NCBI GenBank assembly: GCA_029879605.1
Contig: JAOUQA010000018.1
Coordinates: 1 to 13,101, forward strand
Length of the DNA: 13,101 bases
Source: Gammaproteobacteria bacterium
Lineage (GTDB): Bacteria; Pseudomonadota; Gammaproteobacteria; SZUA-229
Direction of reading: 5' to 3'
Positions 1-6,333 of this stretch are shown piece by piece; position 1 is the first letter of the stretch, and each line of letters starts with the position of its first letter. The notes under the pieces are model-generated. The model made no database searches and was not told where the DNA came from. It was given only the letters and a program-made list of their open reading frames with translations. Both the position numbers and the translations under genes were made by a program.

Positions 1-129
1 GTTGGGCGAAGAAGAACCGAATGTCCAGCGGACATTCGCAGTCTGATGAGCGCCGAGACAGGAGTCGAGGCAGGTAGTTAAATAGTTTTTATGTTTCGCC
101 AGGATGGCAATAGTAACCCTTCTATACAG
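1..129. other. Unassigned GC-richer edge segment upstream of tRNA-Phe
   Basis: Positions 1-75 are clearly GC-richer (44 of 75 bases) than the AT-rich DNA around them. All three plus-strand frames are open at the left edge and close at 44-46 (TGA), 75-77 (TAG) and 79-81 (TAA). The segment could be the 3' end of a gene entering from the left, but none of the three short peptides is recognisable. It also holds two hairpins, so it could equally be the tail of a structured RNA. From about 78 to 129 the sequence turns AT-rich and presumably holds the tRNA leader and promoter. I could not identify a convincing -35/-10 pair there. Confidence 0.3.
18..38. repeat. Perfect 9-bp inverted repeat, 3-nt loop
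   Basis: CGAATGTCC (18-26) and GGACATTCG (30-38) are perfect complements separated by AGC. No T-run follows, so it is not a canonical intrinsic terminator. Its role is unknown. Confidence 0.6.
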
Positions 130-205
<76 letters not shown>

Positions 206-233
206 TTTTATCTCTTTCTTAATTTCCATCCGG

Positions 234-248
234 CCAGTTTTTAACTGG
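234..248. repeat. 6-bp inverted repeat just after the tRNA
   Basis: CCAGTT (234-239) and AACTGG (243-248) flank TTT, 29 nt past the tRNA CCA end. It could help end or process the tRNA transcript, but no U-run follows. The core recurs inverted as CCAGTTAA at 331-338. Confidence 0.4.
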
Positions 249-506
249 ATGCTGGAGCTTTGATTTATTTTCTATTTATCATCTGAATAAGATAAAAATA
301 TTCAGTAATCATCAGTATCAAATCTAGCGTCCAGTTAATTTCAGGTGAGGGATATTCAGTGTGTATATCATTAAATTAACCGGTTTGATTAAAGCTGAAA
401 GTGTAAAGAATTTAATAATTACAGGATGAGCGGTAACTAGTTAATCAGTTGCTAATATTGTAAATATTTTTTGATAAAACAGGTGGTTATGGGTGAGTAA
501 TGGAAA

Positions 507-524
507 GACACGTTATGTAGTGTC
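507..524. promoter_or_regulatory. Candidate enhancer-binding-protein site (GACAC-N8-GTGTC)
   Basis: A perfect 5-bp dyad is centred near 515.5, roughly 145 nt upstream of the predicted sigma-54 transcription start. That distance is usual for upstream activator sites of sigma-54 systems. The assignment is inference from symmetry and position. The activator is unknown; a PrsR-like regulator is a guess from known PEP-CTERM biology. Confidence 0.3.
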
Positions 525-543
525 GGTATGCTTAACAATAATG

Positions 544-570
544 AAACAATATGATTTTAAATGATTGTTT
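544..570. repeat. 7-bp inverted repeat AAACAAT/ATTGTTT
   Basis: AAACAAT (544-550) and ATTGTTT (564-570) are perfect complements around a 13-nt AT-rich centre. The dyad lies between the GACAC dyad and the sigma-54 promoter. It may be an operator or a bendable spacer. Confidence 0.35.
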
Positions 571-633
571 TATTTAATAAGTGGAGATAAAAAAGCTATA
601 TATATCAGTAGGATATTGTGTTTAGATGATATT

Positions 634-649
634 TGGCACGCATTGTGCC
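634..649 (+). promoter_or_regulatory. Sigma-54 (RpoN) -24/-12 promoter of the PEP-CTERM gene
   Basis: TGGCACG (634-640), CATT, GTGCC (645-649) closely matches the sigma-54 consensus TGGCACG-N4-TTGCW. The invariant GG (635-636) and GC (647-648) are separated by exactly 10 nt. Only the first and last bases of the -12 pentamer deviate. The expected start near 659-660 leaves a leader of about 45 nt before the ATG at 704. Sigma-54 control of PEP-CTERM genes through the PrsK/PrsR pair is known from other Proteobacteria. That this regulator acts here is inference. Confidence 0.75.
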
Positions 650-703
650 TCTATTTCTTTAAATGTTTTTAAGAATTAAATGAAAAAGTTGGGGTTGTAG
701 AGG

Positions 704-1483
704 ATGAAGGGTCTATTTGGAACAGGTGCAGGTCTCATCGCGGGAATTCTTGTGTCTTCAGCTGTCAATGCCGCATCAGTTAGCTATATTATCGACGATA
801 GCAATGTCAATTATTTCGATGGTGGTCTGGCTGATGGTGGTCATTATCTAACAGTATCAATTGATGATGAAGGTGCTGCCGGTCTTATTAATTTTAGTGT
901 AGATATTGTTGATGGTGCATTGTCTCCAACTAATAATTTCGGTATTCAGAGTTTTGCTTTCAATATAACTGATGATCTTTTTAATGTTCATACAAATGAT
1001 CTGACCCTGCCAACGAACTGGGTTCTTAATGATTACAACGGTGGTCAGAATGCAGGTTATGCACAACCAAGCAATGCGGATGGTTATGGCAAGTTTGATG
1101 TTGTCATAGGTGATGGTGGTCAATATCGTCAGCCTGGTTCTTTAAGTTTTTCAATCGCAGCTGATGGAGATGATATTTACAGTTATTTTGGACTTTCAGC
1201 ACCAACTGTTCCCGATCCGCTAGATCCCGATCCACAGCAACCAACCATGTTTTTCGCAGCTCATGTGACTGGTATTAATACAGGCGCGTATACCATTGGT
1301 GGAACGTCTGCTTTGGGTGATCAGTGTTTACCAGGTACAGATGGTTGCGTGGAATTATCGAGTGCATGGTTTGGAAGTACAGGTAATGTAGCTGTAGTAC
1401 CTGTTCCTGCCGCTGCCTGGTTATTTATGTCGGGCCTGATCGGTCTTATCGGTGTTTCAAGACGTAAGCAGCAAAACAAATAA
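704..1483 (+). CDS. PEP-CTERM sorting domain-containing surface protein
   Basis: This is a 259-aa exported protein with the classic PEP-CTERM layout. A signal peptide spans residues 1-23, with probable cleavage after VNA. The middle is Gly/Asp/Ser-rich, mostly beta-like, and holds one CLPGTDGC cysteine pair. The C-terminus starts at VPVPAAAWLF (232-241), continues as one hydrophobic helix, and ends in SRRKQ (252-256). Proteins of this kind are recognised and cleaved by an exosortase at the inner membrane and delivered to the outer surface or exopolysaccharide matrix. No exosortase is in the window. The molecular role of the mature domain is unknown. The start at 704 is supported by a GGGG-containing purine stretch at 691-694. 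The only upstream in-frame ATG (680) is cut off by TAG at 698-700. The gene is monocistronic, with a sigma-54 promoter before it and a terminator after it. Confidence 0.92.
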   Translation: MKGLFGTGAGLIAGILVSSAVNAASVSYIIDDSNVNYFDGGLADGGHYLTVSIDDEGAAGLINFSVDIVDGALSPTNNFGIQSFAFNITDDLFNVHTNDLTLPTNWVLNDYNGGQNAGYAQPSNADGYGKFDVVIGDGGQYRQPGSLSFSIAADGDDIYSYFGLSAPTVPDPLDPDPQQPTMFFAAHVTGINTGAYTIGGTSALGDQCLPGTDGCVELSSAWFGSTGNVAVVPVPAAAWLFMSGLIGLIGVSRRKQQNK

Positions 1484-1512
1484 TTCTAAAAATAAATAAG
1501 TTTTAACGACTC

Positions 1513-1540
1513 AAGGGCAATTAATCATTGCCCTTTTTTT
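1513..1540 (+). terminator. Intrinsic terminator after the PEP-CTERM gene
   Basis: AAGGGCAAT (1513-1521) pairs perfectly with ATTGCCCTT (1527-1535) around the loop TAATC. The T-run extends to 1540. This is a textbook rho-independent terminator and separates the PEP-CTERM unit from the DHH gene. Confidence 0.92.
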
Positions 1541-1615
1541 ATGACTATAAATGCAGATTGCTATTGTCTATTCGAGTCGGTAAGCTCCTGTTTTTAAAAA
1601 TGCCCAGGTTGTGAG

Positions 1616-2566
1616 ATGAATTATATTGATGTGTTCAACGGCGATGCCGATGGTATTTGTGCTTTACACCAGTTACGCCTGGCAAAACCGGTTGAAAATC
1701 AGCTGGTAACCGGTGTTAAGCGAGATATAAGCCTGCTTAAGCGGGTTGAAGTATCAGCCGGAGATTATGTTACGGTCCTGGATATCTCGCTGGATAAAAA
1801 CCGGGATGATCTTGTGCGGCTGTTAGATGCAGGTGCTCAGGCGATTTATTTTGATCATCATTTTGCGGGTGATATACCGGCTCATCCAGCGCTGGAAACA
1901 CATATCAATACTGATGCGGATATCTGTTCAAGTTTACTGGTCAATGATTACCTGGGCGGAAAGTACCTGGCCTGGGCAGTAACAGCCGCGTATGGCGATA
2001 ATCTTTTTATTGCTGCTGAAGCTGCAGCAAAGCCATTAAATGTAGCCAGTGAAAAACTGGAGCAGTTAAAAACACTGGGTACCTGTATTAATTACAATGG
2101 TTATGGTTCAAGCCTGGATGATTTGATTTATCATCCTGATGCCCTGTATCGTTTAATACAGCCTTATGAAAATCCATTTGATTTCATTGAAAATGAAGCA
2201 GGTTATAAAACACTGTTAGATGGTTACATGGATGACCTGGAAAATGCCAGGCAGTTAAATCCGGCTTTTGCTGATGATAGCCATGCATTGTTTGTGTTAC
2301 CCAATGAAAAATGGGCGCGACGGGTAAGTGGCATATATGCGAATGATCTTGCGCAACAATTTACCGATCGTGCTCATGCCATGCTGACTGAAAAAGATGA
2401 TGGTTACCTGGTCAGTGTGCGTGCACCATTAAATAATAAAACCGGTGCCGATGATTTATGTCGACAGTTTGAAACAGGTGGTGGGCGTAAGGCAGCAGCT
2501 GGAATCAATCATTTGCCGAAAAATGACTATGATAGATTTTTACAGGCATTTCAGCAGGCTTTTTAA
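1616..2566 (+). CDS. DHH/DHHA1-family phosphoesterase
   Basis: The 316-aa product belongs to the DHH phosphoesterase superfamily (RecJ/NrnA-like fold). The metal-binding motifs are intact: NGDADG at residues 8-13, Asp56 in VLDIS, FDHH at 79-82, and YGDN at 126-129. A DHHA1-type C-terminus carries GGGRKAAAG at about 288-296, the substrate-binding glycine motif. Such enzymes hydrolyse phosphodiester or phosphoanhydride bonds using Mn2+ in the cytoplasm. The substrate here (short oligonucleotides, cyclic dinucleotides or other) cannot be read from the sequence. The length is close to NrnA-type proteins and far below RecJ. AGG at 1606-1608 lies 7 nt before the ATG. Its stop directly abuts the stop of the convergent cysQ gene. 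Confidence 0.85.
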   Translation: MNYIDVFNGDADGICALHQLRLAKPVENQLVTGVKRDISLLKRVEVSAGDYVTVLDISLDKNRDDLVRLLDAGAQAIYFDHHFAGDIPAHPALETHINTDADICSSLLVNDYLGGKYLAWAVTAAYGDNLFIAAEAAAKPLNVASEKLEQLKTLGTCINYNGYGSSLDDLIYHPDALYRLIQPYENPFDFIENEAGYKTLLDGYMDDLENARQLNPAFADDSHALFVLPNEKWARRVSGIYANDLAQQFTDRAHAMLTEKDDGYLVSVRAPLNNKTGADDLCRQFETGGGRKAAAGINHLPKNDYDRFLQAFQQAF

Positions 2567-3367
2567 TTATAAATAGTCAGACCAGTTAACCGAGTTATCG
2601 CCAAAAACAAAAAATTCCGGATTCAGTAAACTGTCTTTGGTGTTATAACGCAGCGGCGTCATATCAGTTTTAGTCATAAAGCCGCCCGCCTGTTCGACAA
2701 TGCATTGCGCGGCGGCAGTATCCCATTCGGATGTTGGGCCAAGACGGGGATAAAGATCAAGACTGCCTTCTGCTACCAGGCAGGATTTTAACGAGCTACC
2801 CATACTAATGATATTTACATCACCCAGTTTATCAATATAAGTTTGTAGTCGGCTTGATGCATGTGAGCGACTGCCTGCAACAGTCATTTTATCCTTTGAT
2901 AAAAGGCGAGCACTTATCGATTGTTTTGCCTGGCCTGTTGTTGCTTTAAAAGCACCACCATTTTTATAGGCAAAATAACTACAGTCGGAGACCGGCACGT
3001 AAATTACACCCAGGATACTGACGTGTTTTTCAATTAGAGCAATGTTGACTGTAAATTCGCCGTTGCGTTTAATAAATTCACGGGTACCATCCAGTGGGTC
3101 AACCAGCCAGTAACGTTGCCAGGACTGACGTTCTTTGAATGAAATCGAATCGGACTCTTCAGATAAGACAGGTATGTCAGGTGTTAATAAAGCAAGCTGG
3201 TTAACAATGATGTGGTGGGCGGCAAGATCAGCAGTCGTGAGTGGTGTTTTGTCTTCTTTATGTTCTATTGTGTAATCATCATTATAGATTTCGAGAATTT
3301 TTTGCCCTGCCTCATGCGCGATAATCAATGCCTGGTCGCATAATGACTGCAGGCGATAATCAGGCAT
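2567..3367 (-). CDS. cysQ: 3'(2'),5'-bisphosphate nucleotidase CysQ
   Basis: The 266-aa product belongs to the Mg2+-dependent inositol monophosphatase-like family. It converts adenosine 3',5'-bisphosphate, a by-product of sulfate assimilation, to AMP. Metal and phosphate motifs are present in order: SEESD (69-73), DPLDGTREF (90-98), and EWDTAAAQ (214-221) followed by EQAGG. Spacing and length match E. coli CysQ. The ATG at 3367 is chosen because family members begin just before the first helix. The frame also runs open to an ATG at 3415, but that would add 16 residues unlike the family and deepen the overlap with nudE. The chosen start overlaps the nudE stop by 8 nt, so the two genes are probably translationally coupled. 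Confidence 0.92.
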   Translation of the reverse strand: MPDYRLQSLCDQALIIAHEAGQKILEIYNDDYTIEHKEDKTPLTTADLAAHHIIVNQLALLTPDIPVLSEESDSISFKERQSWQRYWLVDPLDGTREFIKRNGEFTVNIALIEKHVSILGVIYVPVSDCSYFAYKNGGAFKATTGQAKQSISARLLSKDKMTVAGSRSHASSRLQTYIDKLGDVNIISMGSSLKSCLVAEGSLDLYPRLGPTSEWDTAAAQCIVEQAGGFMTKTDMTPLRYNTKDSLLNPEFFVFGDNSVNWSDYL

Positions 3368-3932
3368 GATTTGTTCGCTTTGATAAAATATCACGTACCA
3401 TGTAAAGCGCGGCAATGGTTCGTGATTCTGTTAAGTCATCACGCTGTACAATTTCATCGATGTCGTTCAGGCTGAACTCAAGAACTTCCAGGGGTTCAGG
3501 TTCATCGCCTTCCAGTTGTTCCGGGTAGAGGTCTTCTGCCAGGATAATATGAGTTTTAAAGCCGAGATAACCTGGTGCGATAGTCATGGTATTAATATGG
3601 TTTAACTGTCTTGCTGCATAACCGGTTTCTTCCATGAGTTCACGGTTGGCGGCGCATAGTATTGATTCGTCATCATCGATCAGTCCCTTGGGAAATAACA
3701 GTTCATATTGATCGGTGCCAACGGAGTATTCCCGGATCATCAGTACATTATGATTTGCCAGTAATGGTACAATAAGCACGGCCCCATTGGCTGCGGCCAG
3801 GATTCTTTCGTAATGCGCCTGCTTGCCGCTGGAGAATTCCAGCGCTACTTGCTGAATATGAAATAATTTGCTTTTAGTAAGTGATGTGACATTAATAATT
3901 TTAGGTTTATCTGGCATGGCATGTTCAATCAT
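3360..3932 (-). CDS. nudE: ADP compounds hydrolase NudE (Nudix)
   Basis: The 190-aa Nudix hydrolase has a complete Nudix box from Gly83 to Tyr105: G, five residues, E89, seven residues, then RELMEETGY (97-105). The surrounding sequence resembles E. coli NudE throughout, including REYSVGTDQYELLFPKGLID and the LEGDEPEPL segment. NudE hydrolyses ADP-ribose, NADH, diadenosine polyphosphates and related ADP compounds. The start is uncertain: ATG 3932 and ATG 3917 both lack a strong ribosome binding site, and the second gives an N-terminus closer to the family. The gene leads a two-gene unit with cysQ and diverges from the HAD gene across only 36 bp. Confidence 0.92.
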   Translation of the reverse strand: MIEHAMPDKPKIINVTSLTKSKLFHIQQVALEFSSGKQAHYERILAAANGAVLIVPLLANHNVLMIREYSVGTDQYELLFPKGLIDDDESILCAANRELMEETGYAARQLNHINTMTIAPGYLGFKTHIILAEDLYPEQLEGDEPEPLEVLEFSLNDIDEIVQRDDLTESRTIAALYMVRDILSKRTNHA

Positions 3933-3968
3933 TAGAATTTTGTATATTCTACTCGAAACAGGAGCAGA

Positions 3969-4628
3969 ATGACGATGATTAACTGGTTAAATATAGACAG
4001 TGTTTTTCTTGATCTGGATGGTACGCTGCTAGATCTTCATTTTGATAATCATTTCTGGCTGGAGCATGTACCTCTGTGTTATGCAGAGAGGCATGGCCTG
4101 GAGCATTCAGAAGCACATTCTATTTTAAATGAAAAATACAGCGCCGTAATGGGGACGCTGGACTGGTACTGTGTGGAATACTGGTCGAAAGAACTTGAGC
4201 TGGATATACCCAGGTTAAAAGAAGATGTGGCAGATAAAATAGCTGTGCGTCCAAGTGTGGAAGAATTTCTCGAATATTTGCATATGATTGGAAAGCGCGT
4301 GGTGCTGGTAACAAATGCGCATCCGGCAAGCGTTGCAATTAAAATGAATAAAACAGGGCTGGATCGTTATTTTAATCGAATTATTACCTCGCACGAGCTT
4401 CTGCTGGCAAAAGAAGAAAGCGGTTTCTGGCAAAAATTACAAACCATCGAAAGTTTTGATCCTGGGCGAACATTATTCATTGATGATAATTTTAGTGTGC
4501 TGGATGCGGCCAGTGAATATGGTATAGACAATTTGCTTGCTATTAGAAAGCCAGACAGTATGGGTGATGAAAAAGAACATCATGAATACCCGTTACTGGA
4601 TTCGTTCGATCAGATTACGGGTGGCTAG
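3969..4628 (+). CDS. yrfG: HAD-family GMP/IMP nucleotidase (YrfG-like)
   Basis: The 219-aa HAD hydrolase resembles E. coli YrfG, a purine nucleotide phosphatase, along its length. Motif I is DLDGT (15-19) with Asp15 as nucleophile and Asp17 as acid. Motif II is LVTNAHP (113-119). The motif III lysine is Lys148 in LAKEES. Motif IV is FIDDN (170-174). The cap region carries the family-specific LDWYCVEYWS (64-73). AGGAG at 3960-3964 lies close to the ATG at 3969; an in-frame ATG at 3975 is an alternative with longer spacing. The yrfG-nudE neighbourhood is also found in enteric genomes. Its stop abuts the stop of the convergent cysteine-cluster gene without any gap. Confidence 0.9.
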   Translation: MTMINWLNIDSVFLDLDGTLLDLHFDNHFWLEHVPLCYAERHGLEHSEAHSILNEKYSAVMGTLDWYCVEYWSKELELDIPRLKEDVADKIAVRPSVEEFLEYLHMIGKRVVLVTNAHPASVAIKMNKTGLDRYFNRIITSHELLLAKEESGFWQKLQTIESFDPGRTLFIDDNFSVLDAASEYGIDNLLAIRKPDSMGDEKEHHEYPLLDSFDQITGG

Positions 4629-5042
4629 TTATTTATCCCAGCTCTTAAAGCGTTTTATGCAGTAAGCTCTTAGTGCATCATAGTCGGGAAAGTAAAGTTC
4701 GAACCCATCTTCAGATGGTGCATCGTACTCACAAAAATCATTGGTATGGTCACGACAGATAGTCGGACGATGTTCATAAATGCCGCAGTCACCATTCAGT
4801 TGCAGGTGTTTGCATTTGGTTTCTACCAGTAGTGTCCAGCCATCTTCATCTTTATAAATCTTGATGTTTTGATGTGATATTTGCCAGAGCAGGTGTTCAA
4901 AATCTGATTTTGATCTTGGGGTATCAATATGCTGGGTAATGTAGGTACAGCAGATAGAGCCAGTACAAAATGAACATTTTGTTTCTGGTGTTACAGTTTC
5001 AGTTTTGGATTGTATTTTTATGCGTTGATAAGGTTTTGGCAT
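4629..5042 (-). CDS. YkgJ-family cysteine-cluster protein
   Basis: The 137-aa cytoplasmic protein belongs to the CxxCxxCC (YkgJ/UPF0153) family, thought to bind zinc or an Fe-S cluster. Eight cysteines fall in two groups: C23, C26, C31 and C32 in CSFCTGSICC, then C77, C86, C96 and C104 around the family signature CGIYEHRPTICR (86-97). The function of the family is not established. It starts 11 nt after the gspN stop on the same strand, so it probably rides on the end of the T2SS transcript. Nothing in it shows a role in secretion. No terminator is visible after it, because its stop abuts the opposing yrfG stop. Confidence 0.82.
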   Translation of the reverse strand: MPKPYQRIKIQSKTETVTPETKCSFCTGSICCTYITQHIDTPRSKSDFEHLLWQISHQNIKIYKDEDGWTLLVETKCKHLQLNGDCGIYEHRPTICRDHTNDFCEYDAPSEDGFELYFPDYDALRAYCIKRFKSWDK

Positions 5043-5053
5043 AGCAATAATAA

Positions 5054-5821
5054 TCAGAAGCCAAGGCTTCTAAGGTTACCTGTTTTTCTTAATAAATATG
5101 AACCATCGGTTTGTTTTCTGGCAAACATGGCCAGGCTTTGTTTAATGTTGTTATTAGTTGTTTCAAGAGGTGCAAATGCAAGATCAAGTTTATAAGTTTT
5201 ATTATCAGCTATATGGATTTCGCCGGAAATAGCAATATCACCACCTTTGTTATTGATCTTGGCTTTGAGCGCATTCGAATCTGCAGGCTTAATTATAAGA
5301 TTAATAGTGCCAAGATTAACAGTATCGGCAAGAGTGTAGGCGGCTTTTTCCCATGCAATGGTTCCGTCGATGACGGGAATATTCTTTGTGGATTGAATAG
5401 ATTCAATATTAATATAAAATTCACCTGATAATTCTCCAAGTGGCAGATTTATTAATTTCTGAACTGTTGAAGAAGAAAGCTGTGTGCTGATATCCGAGGC
5501 CCTATAGCTTCCATCGTTGCTAACAGAAATGTCGCCTGTCAGGATATTGTTCATAATTTCAGCTTCAATAGATGCGCTTACATTTGCAATTAATAGTGCA
5601 AAAGGATTTATGCTCCAGTAAATATTCTCCAGTTGTGGTGCAGAAGGAATAATGACTCGTTCAGCGGAGCCGTTCCATATCGAGCCATCTATGCCCTGTA
5701 TGGTAAAAGGTAGTTTGGTGTCTTTCTGGATCAGAGAAAATATAGAGGCTGCTGGCGTTGTAACAATAGTAAAAAGCAGGTATGAGATAATGGCAGTGAG
5801 AATATAATGCTTTGGTTTCAT
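5054..5821 (-). CDS. gspN: Type II secretion system protein GspN
   Basis: The 255-aa protein has an N-terminal signal-anchor helix (about residues 7-28) and a periplasmic beta-rich region. Family-like stretches include IQGIDGSIWNGSA near residue 42, IYWSINPF near 67, and GEIHIADNKTY further on. GspN is an accessory T2SS component present only in some systems. It resembles the AsmA-like/bridging beta fold, and its exact role is not settled. The length matches the family. It overlaps gspM by 4 nt (ATGA) and is the last recognised gsp gene. The sequence is divergent, so the call rests partly on position after gspM. Confidence 0.85.
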   Translation of the reverse strand: MKPKHYILTAIISYLLFTIVTTPAASIFSLIQKDTKLPFTIQGIDGSIWNGSAERVIIPSAPQLENIYWSINPFALLIANVSASIEAEIMNNILTGDISVSNDGSYRASDISTQLSSSTVQKLINLPLGELSGEFYINIESIQSTKNIPVIDGTIAWEKAAYTLADTVNLGTINLIIKPADSNALKAKINNKGGDIAISGEIHIADNKTYKLDLAFAPLETTNNNIKQSLAMFARKQTDGSYLLRKTGNLRSLGF

Positions 5822-6333
5822 GATGGGTCTCGTTCCAGGCTGACCCGGGCATTAACTGTTCCCGCTTCATTGAGTTTTTCAATATGCAGGCTGGAAACAT
5901 GAATATTATATTTTGCTGCCAGGTCAGCTAACCATAAAACCAGGTTGTCGAAACTGACCTGGTTGAGTTCGGCTTTTACGCCTTTGTTATTGGAGTCGAG
6001 TTTACTGATGTTCTGTTTGACACCCCTGCTTTGTGCGCTCATTTCTGCCAGTGATGAGATGGACTGGTTTTTATAACGATTACTTAGCCTTGTTCCGCTT
6101 TGTTGAAACGTTTTTACCTCGGCTGCAGCATCTTTCATCCAGAAATAAAGTTCACGTTGCGAATTATATTTTTCCTGCTCCAGCTCAAGGCTGTCAAACA
6201 CAGGCTGCCAGATAAGAAAATAAAAAAGACTGATGATTAAAATAGTAGCACCGCCAAGGACAACATGACGTTCTCTTTTTTCCAGGCTGTCTAGCCAGTC
6301 CTGTATCGGGCTTAGATACTGTTGTAAGTCCAT
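5818..6333 (-). CDS. gspM: Type II secretion system protein GspM
   Basis: The 171-aa bitopic inner-membrane protein has a short cytoplasmic N-terminus, one transmembrane helix at about residues 23-43, and a periplasmic coiled/ferredoxin-like domain. IWQPVFDSLE follows the helix as in many GspM/PulM proteins. It pairs with GspL to form the inner-membrane assembly platform that links the GspE ATPase to the pseudopilus. The start codon shares one base with the gspL stop (TAATG), and the 3' end overlaps gspN by 4 nt. Both point to tight translational coupling. Confidence 0.92.
   Translation of the reverse strand: MDLQQYLSPIQDWLDSLEKRERHVVLGGATILIISLFYFLIWQPVFDSLELEQEKYNSQRELYFWMKDAAAEVKTFQQSGTRLSNRYKNQSISSLAEMSAQSRGVKQNISKLDSNNKGVKAELNQVSFDNLVLWLADLAAKYNIHVSSLHIEKLNEAGTVNARVSLERDPS

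Larger units (their letters stand above)
206..703. other. AT-rich non-coding region with many small dyads
   Basis: I see no gene on either strand. The stretch holds several short inverted repeats. CCAGTT/AACTGG lies at 234-248. CTGAATA/TATTCAG lies at 283-305. There is an AACCGGTT palindrome at 378-385 and a TAACTAGTTA palindrome at 434-443. GACAC-N8-GTGTC lies at 507-524, and AAACAAT/ATTGTTT at 544-570. The 9-mer ATATTCAGT occurs twice in direct orientation, at 298-306 and 352-360. The right end carries the sigma-54 promoter of the PEP-CTERM gene, so part of this region is probably its enhancer region. Confidence 0.6.

Noticed and set aside
43..75. CTGATGAG at 43-50 looks like the core of a hammerhead ribozyme.
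   Set aside because: The required GAAA partner and the third stem are missing. The following bases fold better into the simple stem at 52-71.
857..1123. Minus-strand open frame of 88 codons inside the PEP-CTERM gene.
   Set aside because: It is fully antisense to a well-supported gene, has no recognisable domain and no ribosome binding site.
704..1483. The PEP-CTERM protein as a substrate of the rhombosortase.
   Set aside because: Its tail begins VPVPAAAW, not with a GlyGly-rich motif, so it fits exosortase sorting.
3368..3415. Longer cysQ starting at 3415.
   Set aside because: The 16 extra residues lie inside nudE, do not resemble CysQ N-termini, and the ATG at 3367 has a coupling-type overlap.
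5111..5428. Plus-strand open frame of 105 codons opposite gspN.
   Set aside because: It resembles no known protein and lies antisense to a gene whose position and overlaps are typical of the gsp cluster.
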